DNA of 64,000 nt from an uncultured Clostridia bacterium (GCA_948473085.1 CAOKWH010000004.1:33191-97190); one strand, 5' to 3'; counted from the stretch's first letter, positions 15,086 through 23,138 are shown. Numbers and translations are program-made. Notes: generated by a model from the letters alone, not told the origin.

Positions 15086-15829
15086 ATGCCGGGATATTAT
15101 CAAAGAGTATACACCGCTGGAAACTTGAAAGTGGTTGAAAAGTATTACAGCACCATCCGGGGAATGAAAGGGATCACCCGGGGGGTAAAATCGGAGAAAA
15201 CCCCTGAGAGGGTAGCAGAGATTAACGAGAAGAATGCTGTCAAGCATTTATGGCTGACATTGAATGAAAACTTTGCCCCAGGGGATCTATTACTTACCCT
15301 GACTTACCGAAAGGATAAACGCCCCACCCAGGAACAGGCCAAAAGGGACATGAGCGATTACCTACGAAAGGTTCGGGCTGTGTATAAACGGGCAGGAATG
15401 GAATGCCGGTATATTTGGGTGTGTGAATTTAAAAGCAAGGCGCTGCACTTCCATTTGGTACTCCCCCGGGTAGATGTGGGAAAACTGGCCGAACTATGGC
15501 CGCATGGTATGACCCGCCCGGAGTATCTGTACAAGGAGGGTAACTTTTACCCACTTGCAGAATATCTCATCAAGGAAACCCGAAAGACTTTCCGTGAAAG
15601 TAAGGTTAGCGGGCGCCGATGGAACAGCTCCAAAAACCTCAGAAAGTACAAAGTAAGCGTAGAAGAAACCGGGCGCCGCACATGGAAAAAAGAACCCATG
15701 TTGCCAAAGAACTACCGGCTGGTAGGCGAGGTATTTAATGGATACCACGATTTTAGCGGGATGCCGTATCAAACCTATACGCTGGAACGGCTGGAAACAC
15801 CCCAAAGGGGAAGGAGAAAAAGAGAATGA
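15086..15829 (+). CDS. HUH-type rolling-circle replication-associated protein
   Basis: A 247-residue protein with ATG at 15086 after AAGGAAG. Residues around 70-90 (LWLTLNENF..LLLTLTYRKDKRP) match motif I of Rep/G2P-like proteins, and KALHFHLVLPR (residues about 122-132) contains the HxH metal-binding HUH motif. A Tyr-bearing helix follows (YPLAEYLIKETRKT, about residues 155-168) as candidate nucleophile. Such proteins nick and join single-stranded DNA to start rolling-circle replication. It probably initiates P2 replication, since no helicase loader or primase is seen. Confidence 0.7.
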   Translation: MPGYYQRVYTAGNLKVVEKYYSTIRGMKGITRGVKSEKTPERVAEINEKNAVKHLWLTLNENFAPGDLLLTLTYRKDKRPTQEQAKRDMSDYLRKVRAVYKRAGMECRYIWVCEFKSKALHFHLVLPRVDVGKLAELWPHGMTRPEYLYKEGNFYPLAEYLIKETRKTFRESKVSGRRWNSSKNLRKYKVSVEETGRRTWKKEPMLPKNYRLVGEVFNGYHDFSGMPYQTYTLERLETPQRGRRKRE

Positions 15830-16215
15830 CTTACAACGAGATTGACAAACTGGCCCAAAATCCCAGCAGCAGCTTGGCCAAAGAGGCCGACTTGGGAACC
15901 ATATATGCCTATCATGCTTTGCGGGGAGTGTATGAGATGTACCGCAGCGGGAAAAAGAGCCGGGAGGAGGTGGAGAAGGAGCGCAGGTTGATATATAATG
16001 CCTACCGCAGATGGGAACGGGACATGGAACAGTATACACTGGCTTGTAAAGAGCGTAACCAGGCTATGGTGCGGGCTGGGACCCTACGGGCAGAGTTGAT
16101 AAAGACCATGCCCAGCCGTGGGGCTGAGTTTCTGCTGGAGATAGCCTGCGAGTGTATCAGCGAAATGGTGGGAGAGCCCACCCTGATAAACCGTTACAGG
16201 AAAATTTATCTATAA
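15826..16215 (+). CDS. Unknown helical protein next to Rep
   Basis: A 129-residue mostly helical protein overlapping the Rep gene by 4 bases. Charged coiled regions (SREEVEKERRLIYNAYRRWERDMEQY) suggest an interaction partner. No recognised family; coupling to Rep suggests a replication role. Confidence 0.55.
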   Translation: MTYNEIDKLAQNPSSSLAKEADLGTIYAYHALRGVYEMYRSGKKSREEVEKERRLIYNAYRRWERDMEQYTLACKERNQAMVRAGTLRAELIKTMPSRGAEFLLEIACECISEMVGEPTLINRYRKIYL

Positions 16216-16229
16216 AGGGGTTGAAGAAG

Positions 16230-16412
16230 ATGAAAGAAACCAAAAGGGAAGAACAGGAATATCACATTGAAATGTGTGTTTGCTGTGGGATAGAGTGGAA
16301 TGTAAGCGCCCAGGTAAAAGTAAAACCATATATATGCCCATACTGCAGAAATACAGAGAGGAAGGAACACCGCAGCCAGAAGAACACCGCCGCTTGGAAT
16401 GGAGGGCAGTAA
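16230..16412 (+). CDS. Small zinc-ribbon protein
   Basis: A 60-residue protein with two cysteine knuckles (MCVCCGIEW... and YICPYCRNT) forming a probable zinc ribbon. ATG 16230 follows AAAGGGGTTG. A typical small early phage protein of unknown role. Confidence 0.6.
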   Translation: MKETKREEQEYHIEMCVCCGIEWNVSAQVKVKPYICPYCRNTERKEHRSQKNTAAWNGGQ

Positions 16413-16470
16413 GAGGCAACAAAGGCAGAACGAGGAATACCATGTAGACTTTTGGAAAGGGGGAAAATTT

Positions 16471-16674
16471 GTGATCTATGCAATAGTAACAGTAGCGGGC
16501 AGGGAGTATCCGGCCAAAGCCGGGTTGATGGAAGGGGAGATCGACCTATTGCCGCTGGTGGATACACCGGAAAAGGAGCGGGCGGCCAAGGCCCTGTTTG
16601 ACTGGATGGAGCCGGAACAGGTGCGGCTGATAACCGAGGATGAATATTTGAAGGGACTGGAGGCAGAAGAATGA
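16471..16674 (+). CDS. Unknown small early protein
   Basis: I favour a GTG start at 16471 after AAAGGGGGAAAA, giving 67 residues (MIYAIVTVAGREYPAKAG...). An in-frame ATG at 16399 is possible but overlaps the previous gene and lacks a ribosome-binding site. Beta-rich start then an acidic helical end. Stop overlaps the next ATG. Confidence 0.5.
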   Translation: MIYAIVTVAGREYPAKAGLMEGEIDLLPLVDTPEKERAAKALFDWMEPEQVRLITEDEYLKGLEAEE

Positions 16675-16844
16675 AACTGAGTGAAAAGGTGCTGTTTACG
16701 GCTGCCGCCTTTACCGGCCTGATGGCCTACTGCTGGGCAGTGACACTGGCAGCGTCTATCCTACAGACGCCGCCAGCCCTGGTGGTGTCCTTGCTGGGGG
16801 TTGTGGTACTTATTTGGCACCGGGCAGATGGTATGAGAATGTGA
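16671..16844 (+). CDS. Small two-TM membrane protein
   Basis: A 57-residue protein with two hydrophobic helices (LFTAAAFTGLMAYCWAVTL; LVVSLLGVVVLIW). It is joined to the previous gene by ATGA overlap. No family recognised. Confidence 0.5.
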   Translation: MKLSEKVLFTAAAFTGLMAYCWAVTLAASILQTPPALVVSLLGVVVLIWHRADGMRM

Positions 16845-16863
16845 AAAGGGGTGGCGATGCACG

Positions 16864-17010
16864 ATGGACAAGTATAAATTTATTCGGAGCCTGCGCAATT
16901 ACCCACTGACCCGCCAGCAGGCCAAGACCCTGCGGGGTCAGGCGCTGGCCGGGGATGTAGATGGAGCCATCAAGGGGCTGCGTAAGTGCATGGAGGGCAA
17001 TGCAAGTTGA
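16864..17010 (+). CDS. Small basic helical protein
   Basis: A 48-residue frame from ATG 16864 (MDKYKFIRSLRNYPLTRQQAKTLRGQ...). Similar short proteins precede methyltransferase genes in many Firmicutes phages. Ends 4 bases into the methyltransferase start. Confidence 0.5.
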   Translation: MDKYKFIRSLRNYPLTRQQAKTLRGQALAGDVDGAIKGLRKCMEGNAS

Positions 17011-18719
17011 AGTTAGGCAGTCTATTTGATGGATCGGGCGGCTTTCCTCTGGCTGGTGCCCTTTGTGGGATAACGCCTGTATGGGCGTCGGAGGTGGAGC
17101 CGTACCCGATAGCAGTTACACGCTCAAGGTTCCCGCAGATGCGGCACATCGGCGATGTGTCCAAAGTGTCGGGGGCAGGTATAGAGCTGGTGGACATTAT
17201 CACCTTTGGCTCACCGTGCCAGGATTTGAGTGTGGCTGGCAAGCGTGCCGGGCTGAAACACACCGAGAACGGGGACAAAGAAACGACCCGAAGCGGCCTG
17301 TTTATGGAGGCTGTACGAATAATCAAGGAAATGAGGAAAGCAAGTGGAAATACAGGGCCAGATTTCGCTGTTTGGGAAAATGTCCCCGGAGCCTTTAGCT
17401 CCAATAAAGGGGAAGATTTTAGAATCGTCCTCGAAGAACTCGCAAAAGTCACAGACCCCGAAGCTGTTGTTCCTCGACCTCCGAAAGGGAAGTGGCCTAA
17501 AGAGGGAAGCATCATGGGAGATGGTTGGAGCCTTGCCTGGCGTACAATGGACGCTCAATATTGGGGAGTGCCCCAGCGCCGCCGTCGCATCTACCTTGTC
17601 GCAGATTTTAGAGGCGAGCGTGCCGGAAAAGTACTTTTTAAGCGCGAAGGCTTGCGAGGGTATTTTGAGGAGGGCAGATCGCCGTGGAAAACAACTCCCA
17701 CCGATGCTGGAGGAGGCCCTGCGGCAACAGATAGAGAGGGCAAGCTGATCCTAAATGACCAAGGCGGCAGCCGAATATCTGCGGAGTATGACATTTGCCC
17801 CACGCTGAGGGCAGAAGCGCATGGGAATTTGCCTTGCGTGTTGTCCGCTGCTGGATTTAGGGAAGGACAATCAATGGCTGGGAGAATTGGCTGGCAGGAG
17901 GGGTGCGCAGCGACCTTGTCGGCGCATTGTAGCGGAACAGAGCCAACAGTGTGCGTTGTCTACCGCAAAGGAACAAGGCCCCACTCAGCAGATGAAGCGC
18001 AGAAGTGGGAGGAGGGCGATGTTGCAAACACTCTGAACACCTTTGATATTGGAGAGCAGAGAGCCAGTGAAATAGTGGTTTATGCCATTGCCGGGAATGT
18101 AGTTGACCGGGATGCAAAGCAAAATGGTTCCGGAGTAACAACGGATATTGCATATACCCTAAATACGGTGGATCGCCATGCCGTTGCATACAGCATCGGG
18201 AACGGACAACCAGACAGTCTGCGCATGGAGAAAATTGCCAAAACGCTGGACTGTATGCACGATGCGCAGGCGATCATCGTCATGGATAAAGAGGTTTACA
18301 ATTCTGGCGAAAACAGTACCGGAGGTCATTATATCGCAGAAAACGGACCGGCCCCAAGTTTAAGGGCGGACAGCCATCCGCCGGCAGTGTGCGTGTATTA
18401 CATCGTCCGTCGATTGACCCCAACCGAGTGCGCAAGGCTACAAGGTTTTGCAGATGAATGGGCGGCGCCGGACCATAAAGACGATTTTACCAATGCGGAA
18501 TGTCAATTTTGGCAGGGTGTTCGTGATACCTATGCCGAGTTCAACGGCAAACGGAAAAAGCTGTACACCAAGGCTCAATTGCTGAAATGGTACAACGGCC
18601 TGTATACCGACAGTGCGGAGTACAAGATGTGGGGCAACGGTATTGCCCTGCCAACGGCTCTGTATGTTTTACAAGGTATTGCAGATTGTTTGGAGGTGCG
18701 AAATGGGCAAAGCAAATAA
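17007..18719 (+). CDS. dcm: Phage DNA (cytosine-5-)-methyltransferase
   Basis: A C5-cytosine methyltransferase of about 570 residues. TTG 17007 after GGAGGG is the likely start; GTG 16986 is also in frame. Visible motifs: I (LGSLFDGSGGFPLAG), IV with catalytic Cys (FGSPCQDLSVAGKR), VI (WENVPGA), VIII (QRRRRIYLVADF), and X (GNGIALPTALYVLQGI). The target-recognition region (residues about 235-480) is long and contains six imperfect repeats of the type TLRAEAHGNLP, TLSAHCSGTEP, TLNTFDIG, TLNTVDRH, TLDCMHDA, SLRADSHPP. No cognate restriction enzyme is adjacent, so it probably protects phage DNA from host restriction. Confidence 0.92.
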   Translation: MKLGSLFDGSGGFPLAGALCGITPVWASEVEPYPIAVTRSRFPQMRHIGDVSKVSGAGIELVDIITFGSPCQDLSVAGKRAGLKHTENGDKETTRSGLFMEAVRIIKEMRKASGNTGPDFAVWENVPGAFSSNKGEDFRIVLEELAKVTDPEAVVPRPPKGKWPKEGSIMGDGWSLAWRTMDAQYWGVPQRRRRIYLVADFRGERAGKVLFKREGLRGYFEEGRSPWKTTPTDAGGGPAATDREGKLILNDQGGSRISAEYDICPTLRAEAHGNLPCVLSAAGFREGQSMAGRIGWQEGCAATLSAHCSGTEPTVCVVYRKGTRPHSADEAQKWEEGDVANTLNTFDIGEQRASEIVVYAIAGNVVDRDAKQNGSGVTTDIAYTLNTVDRHAVAYSIGNGQPDSLRMEKIAKTLDCMHDAQAIIVMDKEVYNSGENSTGGHYIAENGPAPSLRADSHPPAVCVYYIVRRLTPTECARLQGFADEWAAPDHKDDFTNAECQFWQGVRDTYAEFNGKRKKLYTKAQLLKWYNGLYTDSAEYKMWGNGIALPTALYVLQGIADCLEVRNGQSK

Positions 18720-18900
18720 GGATTATGGAAACCTGTGCAGGCACAAAGGAACCTGTAAATACTGGTGCCCAGTGGGATATGGGGTAAAAAATCCCAGCAT
18801 TGCTGCCATTACCCCCATAGACCGAGGCGAGCTGAGACCGTGGCCAGCAGAAGAATGCCCAGGGTTTCCGCAAAAAGGAGAAGGGAGCAGGAATGAGTAA
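18703..18900 (+). CDS. Small Cys-rich protein between methyltransferases
   Basis: A 65-residue protein starting at ATG 18703 after TGGAGGTG, overlapping the methyltransferase end. Cysteines in CRHKGTCKYWCPVG and ECPGF suggest a metal site. Unknown role. Confidence 0.5.
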   Translation: MGKANKDYGNLCRHKGTCKYWCPVGYGVKNPSIAAITPIDRGELRPWPAEECPGFPQKGEGSRNE

Positions 18901-19675
18901 AATCAAAATGGAGCTGTTCTGTGATAATTTCCAGAACTACAAAAGATATAGCATTCCCAAGGCCCAGCTGGTGATTGCCGACATCCCCTACAATATCGGT
19001 GTGAATGCTTACGCAAGCAATCCGAACTGGTACAAAGGCGGCGATAACAAAAATGGGGAAAGCAAGCTGGCAAAGTCCGCATTCTTCCGCACAGACGGCA
19101 CATTCCGAGTGCCCGAGTATATGCACTTCTGCTCCAAAATGCTGATAAAGGAGCCAAAGGAAAAGGGCAAGGCTCCGGCCATGATAGTTTTCTGTGCCTT
19201 TGAGCAGATCCCCGCTGTAATCGAGCTGGGCAGACGGTATGGCTTTGAGAAAAGCTATCCGCTGTTCTTTGTCAAAAACTATTCCGGCCAGGTACTCAAG
19301 GCCAATATGAAGATTGTCGGGGCTACCGAGTTCGCCGTGGTGCTCTACCGGGACAAGCTGCCCAAGTTCAATAATGGCGGGAAGATGGTATTTAACTGGT
19401 TCGAGTGGCGCCGGGATAGCTCCAAAGAGTACCCCAAAATCCACCCGACACAGAAGCCAGTCGGCGTTATAAAGCGGCTGATTGAGCTGTTCACCGACCC
19501 CGGGGATACAGTCATTGACCCTTGCGCCGGAAGTGGTTCCACACTCCGGGCGGCATATGAACTGGGCCGCCATAGTTATGGATTTGAGGTGGACAAGCGT
19601 ATTTATCAGGATGCACAGGACAAAATGCTTGCCCCTGCTCGGCAGATGGAACAGCAGATGAGATTGGAGATATAG
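18893..19675 (+). CDS. Phage DNA methyltransferase, N6-adenine/N4-cytosine type
   Basis: A 260-residue beta-class amino-methyltransferase. The catalytic motif near the N-terminus is DIPYNIG (a DPPY variant, residues about 32-38). The order then runs to HPTQKPVGVIKRL and the AdoMet site DPCAGSGST near the C-terminus, as in the permuted beta class. It would add a second modification to P2 DNA next to the C5 enzyme. Confidence 0.88.
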   Translation: MSKIKMELFCDNFQNYKRYSIPKAQLVIADIPYNIGVNAYASNPNWYKGGDNKNGESKLAKSAFFRTDGTFRVPEYMHFCSKMLIKEPKEKGKAPAMIVFCAFEQIPAVIELGRRYGFEKSYPLFFVKNYSGQVLKANMKIVGATEFAVVLYRDKLPKFNNGGKMVFNWFEWRRDSSKEYPKIHPTQKPVGVIKRLIELFTDPGDTVIDPCAGSGSTLRAAYELGRHSYGFEVDKRIYQDAQDKMLAPARQMEQQMRLEI

Positions 19676-19677
19676 CA

Positions 19678-20103
19678 ATGAAAATCAGAATAAAAAACCA
19701 CACCGACAACCCGCTGCCCCAAGCTATGCCTGGTGGGGACTGGATAGACCTGTACTGCGCTGAAACTGTAGAGATGGGAGTAGGGGAATACCAGTTGTTG
19801 TCTTTGGGTATTAGCGTAGAGCTACCAGAGGGGTATGAAGCCATTGTAGCGCCCCGCAGCTCCACACCTGCCAGGTTTGGGATTATCTGCCCGAACAGTT
19901 TCGGTGTGATTGACAACAAATACTGCGGTGACGGGGATGTATGGAAGTTCCCGGCGTTGGCCTTCCGGGACACAGTCATCCGCAAAGGAGACCGCATTGC
20001 CCAGTTCCGTATCCAACGCAACCAACCAAAAGCGGAATTAGTGGAAGTAGAAATCTTAGGAAACCCTGACCGGGGTGGGCTTGGGAGCACTGGGAGGAGA
20101 TAA
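19678..20103 (+). CDS. dut: dUTP diphosphatase (trimeric)
   Basis: A 141-residue dUTPase that hydrolyses dUTP to dUMP, keeping uracil out of phage DNA. The five motifs are recognisable: GGDWIDLY, APRSS, GVIDNKYCGD, GDRIAQF and the C-terminal RGGLGSTG. Length is normal for the trimeric family. It starts two bases after the methyltransferase stop. Confidence 0.92.
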   Translation: MKIRIKNHTDNPLPQAMPGGDWIDLYCAETVEMGVGEYQLLSLGISVELPEGYEAIVAPRSSTPARFGIICPNSFGVIDNKYCGDGDVWKFPALAFRDTVIRKGDRIAQFRIQRNQPKAELVEVEILGNPDRGGLGSTGRR

Positions 20104-20106
20104 GAC

Positions 20107-20319
20107 ATGAAGTGGCTGAAACGCTGGTATTTGTGGTTGTACAGGCATTATGTTGGGATGTTGCGATTTTTATATCTGGCTCCCATTGTGGTGATGTTAG
20201 TAGCTGGGGACAAGGTATTTCAGGCTATCGTTCTTTTTGATTGTGCAATGGCGCTCACATATTCAATCGGAAACAGTAAGGGATGGTATAAGGAGGCTAA
20301 CGATGAAAGAATACATTGA
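20107..20319 (+). CDS. Small membrane protein
   Basis: A 70-residue protein with two hydrophobic segments (FLYLAPIVVMLVAG; VFQAIVLFDCAMALTYS). It overlaps the following zinc-ribbon gene by 17 bases. Unknown. Confidence 0.55.
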   Translation: MKWLKRWYLWLYRHYVGMLRFLYLAPIVVMLVAGDKVFQAIVLFDCAMALTYSIGNSKGWYKEANDERIH

Positions 20320-20605
20320 CCGGAAAGAAGCCATTAGCGCAATCCGGGAATACCGTGGATATTTTCAAGACCAAAAATCAACTGACATGATGTTGCTTAA
20401 AATGGAAGCTGAAAACATTTTGAAAGACCTTGAAACTTTCGATATTGTACCAGTGGTGCATGGGAAATGGATATACACTGGTAAGGAAATGTGGAGGTGT
20501 AACAACTGTGACAATGAGATAGCGGGCTATGACAAGATGCCCAGCGAATATGGTGTCAACTATTGCGACCGATGCGGCGCAAAAATGGACGAGGTGGAAG
20601 AATGA
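20303..20605 (+). CDS. Zinc-ribbon phage protein
   Basis: A 100-residue protein with ATG 20303 after AAGGAGG. It has a helical N-terminal part (YIDRKEAISAIREY) and a C-terminal zinc ribbon (CNNCDNEIAG... YCDRCGAKM). This architecture is widespread in Firmicutes phages; molecular role unknown. Confidence 0.7.
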   Translation: MKEYIDRKEAISAIREYRGYFQDQKSTDMMLLKMEAENILKDLETFDIVPVVHGKWIYTGKEMWRCNNCDNEIAGYDKMPSEYGVNYCDRCGAKMDEVEE

Positions 20606-20829
20606 AAGCCCGCATACCAAAAGACCGTGTAACATCGGCCAATGTCAAGTCGGTATATACCATCATCCTGCTGGCTATATACAGGGGGCTATATGAGAAA
20701 TACGGTTTTGGCCCAGAACGGGTGAACCGCCTTACAGAATGGCTGGCCGGTTTTTTAGAAACAGAGGACTTATCCACTATAGGCGATGAGCTGGCCTGCT
20801 GGGCGGATAAGAAAGGGATTAAGTATTAG
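20602..20829 (+). CDS. Unknown early phage protein
   Basis: A 75-residue helical protein, ATGA-overlapped with the zinc-ribbon gene (MKARIPKDRVTSANVKSVYTIILLAIYRGLYEKYGFG...). Similar small proteins are common in this neighbourhood in clostridial phages, without known function. Confidence 0.55.
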   Translation: MKARIPKDRVTSANVKSVYTIILLAIYRGLYEKYGFGPERVNRLTEWLAGFLETEDLSTIGDELACWADKKGIKY

Positions 20830-20839
20830 GGGGGATAGT

Positions 20840-21142
20840 ATGACCAGGACCGAACTATTAGCAAAAGCCAATGCCTGCGTGACAGGAGAGCGCCCGGAGG
20901 ATTACGGCAGCCCAGAGGATAACTTTTCCACCATAGCCCAGCTGTGGGCAGCATATATAAAAGCTGCTTGTGTTGCACCCAGTGCGCAGGTGGATATAGG
21001 CGGGAAAGATGTCGCCCTGATGATGGCGCTGCTGAAAATTGCCAGGGCAATTGCCAGCGACAACCCGGACAACTATATTGACCTGGCAGGCTATGCCGCC
21101 TGTGCCGGTGAGATTGCAGGGAGGGCAGGGGATGAGCTGTAA
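20840..21142 (+). CDS. DUF6378-like phage protein
   Basis: A 100-residue protein with the pattern PEDYGSPEDNFSTIAQLW...DVALMMALLKIARA...NYIDLAGYAACA, which I recognise as the DUF6378 phage family. Conserved but functionally undefined. ATG 20840 follows AGGGGGG. Confidence 0.7.
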   Translation: MTRTELLAKANACVTGERPEDYGSPEDNFSTIAQLWAAYIKAACVAPSAQVDIGGKDVALMMALLKIARAIASDNPDNYIDLAGYAACAGEIAGRAGDEL

Positions 21143-21326
21143 ATACTGCCGGGGAGAGGCTGCCTTGGAAATCTACAAGGGCCGCAAGGGTTCGGCGGAA
21201 TACACCGGGGGCATCCTCAAACTGATTGACCAAAGCGGAACCGCCCGGGCCGAAAAGTGGCAGTATTTTGGTTACTGCCCCCATTGCGGCAGGAAACTGA
21301 TGGGAGGTGCAGAGCATGGACAATAA
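21132..21326 (+). CDS. Small zinc-ribbon protein
   Basis: A 64-residue protein with CKYC near the N-terminus and CPHCGRKL near the C-terminus, which together form a zinc ribbon. It overlaps both neighbours. Confidence 0.6.
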   Translation: MSCKYCRGEAALEIYKGRKGSAEYTGGILKLIDQSGTARAEKWQYFGYCPHCGRKLMGGAEHGQ

Positions 21327-21474
21327 CCCCTGCAGCGGCTGCCCTTCCTCCTGGTCAAAGAGGCAGTGCAGCAGCTATAGGGACTGCCCCGACTGGCTGG
21401 GTTGGTTTCTGGGCGTGTGGAAGGGCTTCCAAGCAGAGAAAAAGGAAAAGGCAGGAAAGGAGGAATCATGCTGA
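21316..21474 (+). CDS. Small Cys-rich protein
   Basis: A 52-residue protein with four cysteines (CSGCPSSWSKRQCSSYRDC) followed by a tryptophan-rich helix (WLGWFLGVWKGF). It resembles the protein at 22057-22230, so the pair may be a duplicated family flanking recU. Confidence 0.5.
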   Translation: MDNNPCSGCPSSWSKRQCSSYRDCPDWLGWFLGVWKGFQAEKKEKAGKEESC

Positions 21475-22034
21475 CCTTTACCGAAGAAGAATTTGAGAAA
21501 TACCAAAATCGCATAGCGGGCGAGAGTCGGGAAGCCCAGATCCGACACAGATACCAGGGAGCGGTGAGCCGGGCCCAGGGCGCCCAGTTTGAGCAGGCCA
21601 TTGTCGGCGCCTGCGATCTCTACCGGGAAAAGGGCATGGCAGACATCGAAAAGACGCCGGAGCCTATGCGCCCCATCAAAAGACTGGAGGGAGGGCGTTT
21701 TGTGGCGATCTTTGAAAAGCAGGCCCAGCCGGACTACAAAGGGACGCTCGCCGGAGGCCAGGCGGTGATGTTCGAGGCCAAATCCACCGCCACCGACCGG
21801 ATCACACAGGACCGGGTCACCGGAGAGCAGGCCGAGCGCCTGAACCGCTGCGCCGAGCTGGGAGGTCTGGCGTTTGTCCTTTGCCAGTTTGCGAGTGGGC
21901 AGGTGTATAAACTGCCGTGGAGCGTGTGGCAGGGAATGCAGGGGCGGTTCGGGATCAAGTACATTACAGAGGAAGCGGCAGCGCCTTACCGGTGCCGCCT
22001 GACCGCCAGGGGAGAGCCGCTCTTCCTAGAATAG
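21468..22034 (+). CDS. recU: RecU-like Holliday junction resolvase
   Basis: A 188-residue protein with the RecU nuclease pattern: GAQFEQAIVGA, then PDYKGTLAGGQAVMFEAKST (the D-E-K catalytic core, residues about 90-105) and a C-terminal QFASGQVYKLPW. It would resolve branched DNA from phage replication and recombination before packaging. The N-terminal 40 residues form a helical arm. Confidence 0.8.
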   Translation: MLTFTEEEFEKYQNRIAGESREAQIRHRYQGAVSRAQGAQFEQAIVGACDLYREKGMADIEKTPEPMRPIKRLEGGRFVAIFEKQAQPDYKGTLAGGQAVMFEAKSTATDRITQDRVTGEQAERLNRCAELGGLAFVLCQFASGQVYKLPWSVWQGMQGRFGIKYITEEAAAPYRCRLTARGEPLFLE

Positions 22035-22056
22035 CAGAAAGAAGGGAAGTGTCAAT

Positions 22057-22230
22057 GTGGGCAAAGGATCGCCGTGCCAGGGGCGGGAGTGCTGGGTGGA
22101 TTGTGTGAAGCCCTGCCAGGAGTGGAAAGACTGGTTTGCGGCCGAATGGCAGGATATACAGGCCAAGGGGAAGAAAATGTATGAGGGAAGAGCAGATCAT
22201 ATTCGAGCAGATCGCAGAGGTAATGAATGA
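22057..22230 (+). CDS. Small Cys/Trp-rich protein
   Basis: A 57-residue frame with GTG start at 22057 after GAAGGGAAG. Four cysteines (CQGRECWVDCVKPC) are followed by EWKDWFAAEW, a layout shared with 21316-21474. It overlaps the next gene by 50 bases, so the exact end use is uncertain. Confidence 0.45.
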   Translation: MGKGSPCQGRECWVDCVKPCQEWKDWFAAEWQDIQAKGKKMYEGRADHIRADRRGNE

Positions 22231-22396
22231 GCGGCCTTGCCGGTCGATGGCGCGGAAAACAGGGCTGAACCGGGAAAAGATCCGGAGAATGGCGCAAGGG
22301 CTCCCATTCAGCCTGGATTACAATGTGACCAATGCGCTGGGCCGGCTGGGGTATCATCTGGAACTTGTAGAAAATGGGATCGAACCGAAGGGATAA
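22181..22396 (+). CDS. Small HTH-like early protein
   Basis: A 71-residue protein from ATG 22181 after AAGGGGAAG. The segment RSMARKTGLNREKIRRMAQGLPFSLD resembles a helix-turn-helix and the end (LGRLGYHLELVENG) a small wing. It is the last gene before a bidirectional terminator and may regulate early-to-late switching. Confidence 0.5.
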   Translation: MREEQIIFEQIAEVMNERPCRSMARKTGLNREKIRRMAQGLPFSLDYNVTNALGRLGYHLELVENGIEPKG

Positions 22397-22400
22397 AGAA

Positions 22401-22436
22401 AAAAGCGCAGGATCTCTCACCTGCGCTTTTCTTTAT
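22401..22436. terminator. Bidirectional terminator at the end of the early operon
   Basis: AAAAGCGCAGG (22401-22411) and CCTGCGCTTTT (22420-22430) form an 11-bp stem with T or A runs on both sides. It ends the rightward early operon and the leftward HigBA operon. Confidence 0.85.
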
Positions 22437-22735
22437 CTCTGTGCCGGGCGGAGCTCAATATGCAGCTCCATTCCCAGCCCTCTGGCCACCCGGGACAGGA
22501 AGTCCAGCGAGGGGTTATAGTCGCCGCCTTCCAGCCGGCTGATATTGCTCTGCTGTGTCCCGGAGCGCCGGGCCAGTTCAGCCTGGGTGATCCCCAGGTC
22601 GATCCGCGCTTCAATGATCTGGGAGATCACTTCATACTGCGGGCGAAGGGCCTCATATTCCGCCGAAACAGCGGGATCGGCCATCAGTTCAGCCTGGGCT
22701 TGCTTCCAGTTTCTCAGTTCAGCCATTTTCACCAA
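22433..22735 (-). CDS. higA: HigA-type antitoxin (XRE)
   Basis: A 100-residue antitoxin with an XRE helix-turn-helix in its C-terminal half (TQAELARRSGTQQSNISRLEGGDYNPSLDFLSRVARGLG). Start may be ATG 22735 or 22726. It follows and overlaps the toxin gene, the toxin-first order of HigBA modules. It should neutralise the toxin and repress the shared promoter. Confidence 0.85.
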   Translation of the reverse strand: MVKMAELRNWKQAQAELMADPAVSAEYEALRPQYEVISQIIEARIDLGITQAELARRSGTQQSNISRLEGGDYNPSLDFLSRVARGLGMELHIELRPAQR

Positions 22736-23087
22736 ACCTCCTTCGGTAGTCTTGCATATAGCGGGCAGCAGTTTCCAGCTCCCGCGCCGGTGTTTTTTGA
22801 TCCTTTTTCACAAATCCATGCAGCAGCACAAATGTATTCCCCACGGGCAGGAAATAGAAGATGCGGGAAATATCGCCGCCCTGCTGGATCCGAAGCTCCA
22901 TCAGTCCTTTGTAGCGTTCCCCTTGGATGTGCTTTACATACGGCTCCCGCAAAGCAGGGCCATGTTCTTCCAGCAGGTCAATCTCCCAGATCGCCTTGGC
23001 CTGGTGCTTTGGCGGCAGAGAGTTCAGGAACTCCATAACCGGCTCTGAACCGTTTTCCCGGGCGTAAATTTTTATGTTCCAGCTCAT
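22719..23087 (-). CDS. higB: HigB/RelE-type toxin (Gp49-like)
   Basis: A 122-residue protein with the Gp49/HigB pattern: PVMEFLNSLPPKHQAKAIWEIDLLEEHG, then LRIQQGGDISRIFYFLPVGNTFVLLHGFVKKDQKTP. Members are ribosome-dependent mRNA interferases. It is in opposite orientation to the surrounding P2 genes and has its own operator, which suggests independent acquisition and a role in prophage maintenance or phage exclusion. Confidence 0.88.
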   Translation of the reverse strand: MSWNIKIYARENGSEPVMEFLNSLPPKHQAKAIWEIDLLEEHGPALREPYVKHIQGERYKGLMELRIQQGGDISRIFYFLPVGNTFVLLHGFVKKDQKTPARELETAARYMQDYRRRFGENG

Positions 23088-23110
23088 GCGCGCCTCCTTA
23101 TTACAATCTT

Positions 23111-23138
23111 ATTATATCATATATGATATAAAACGCAA
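23111..23138 (-). promoter_or_regulatory. HigBA promoter and auto-operator
   Basis: Minus-strand TTGCGT (23138-23133), 16 bases, TATAAT (23116-23111). The spacer and -10 box are covered by the perfect 20-bp palindrome TTATATCATATATGATATAA (23112-23131), a likely HigA or HigBA binding site. Confidence 0.8.
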
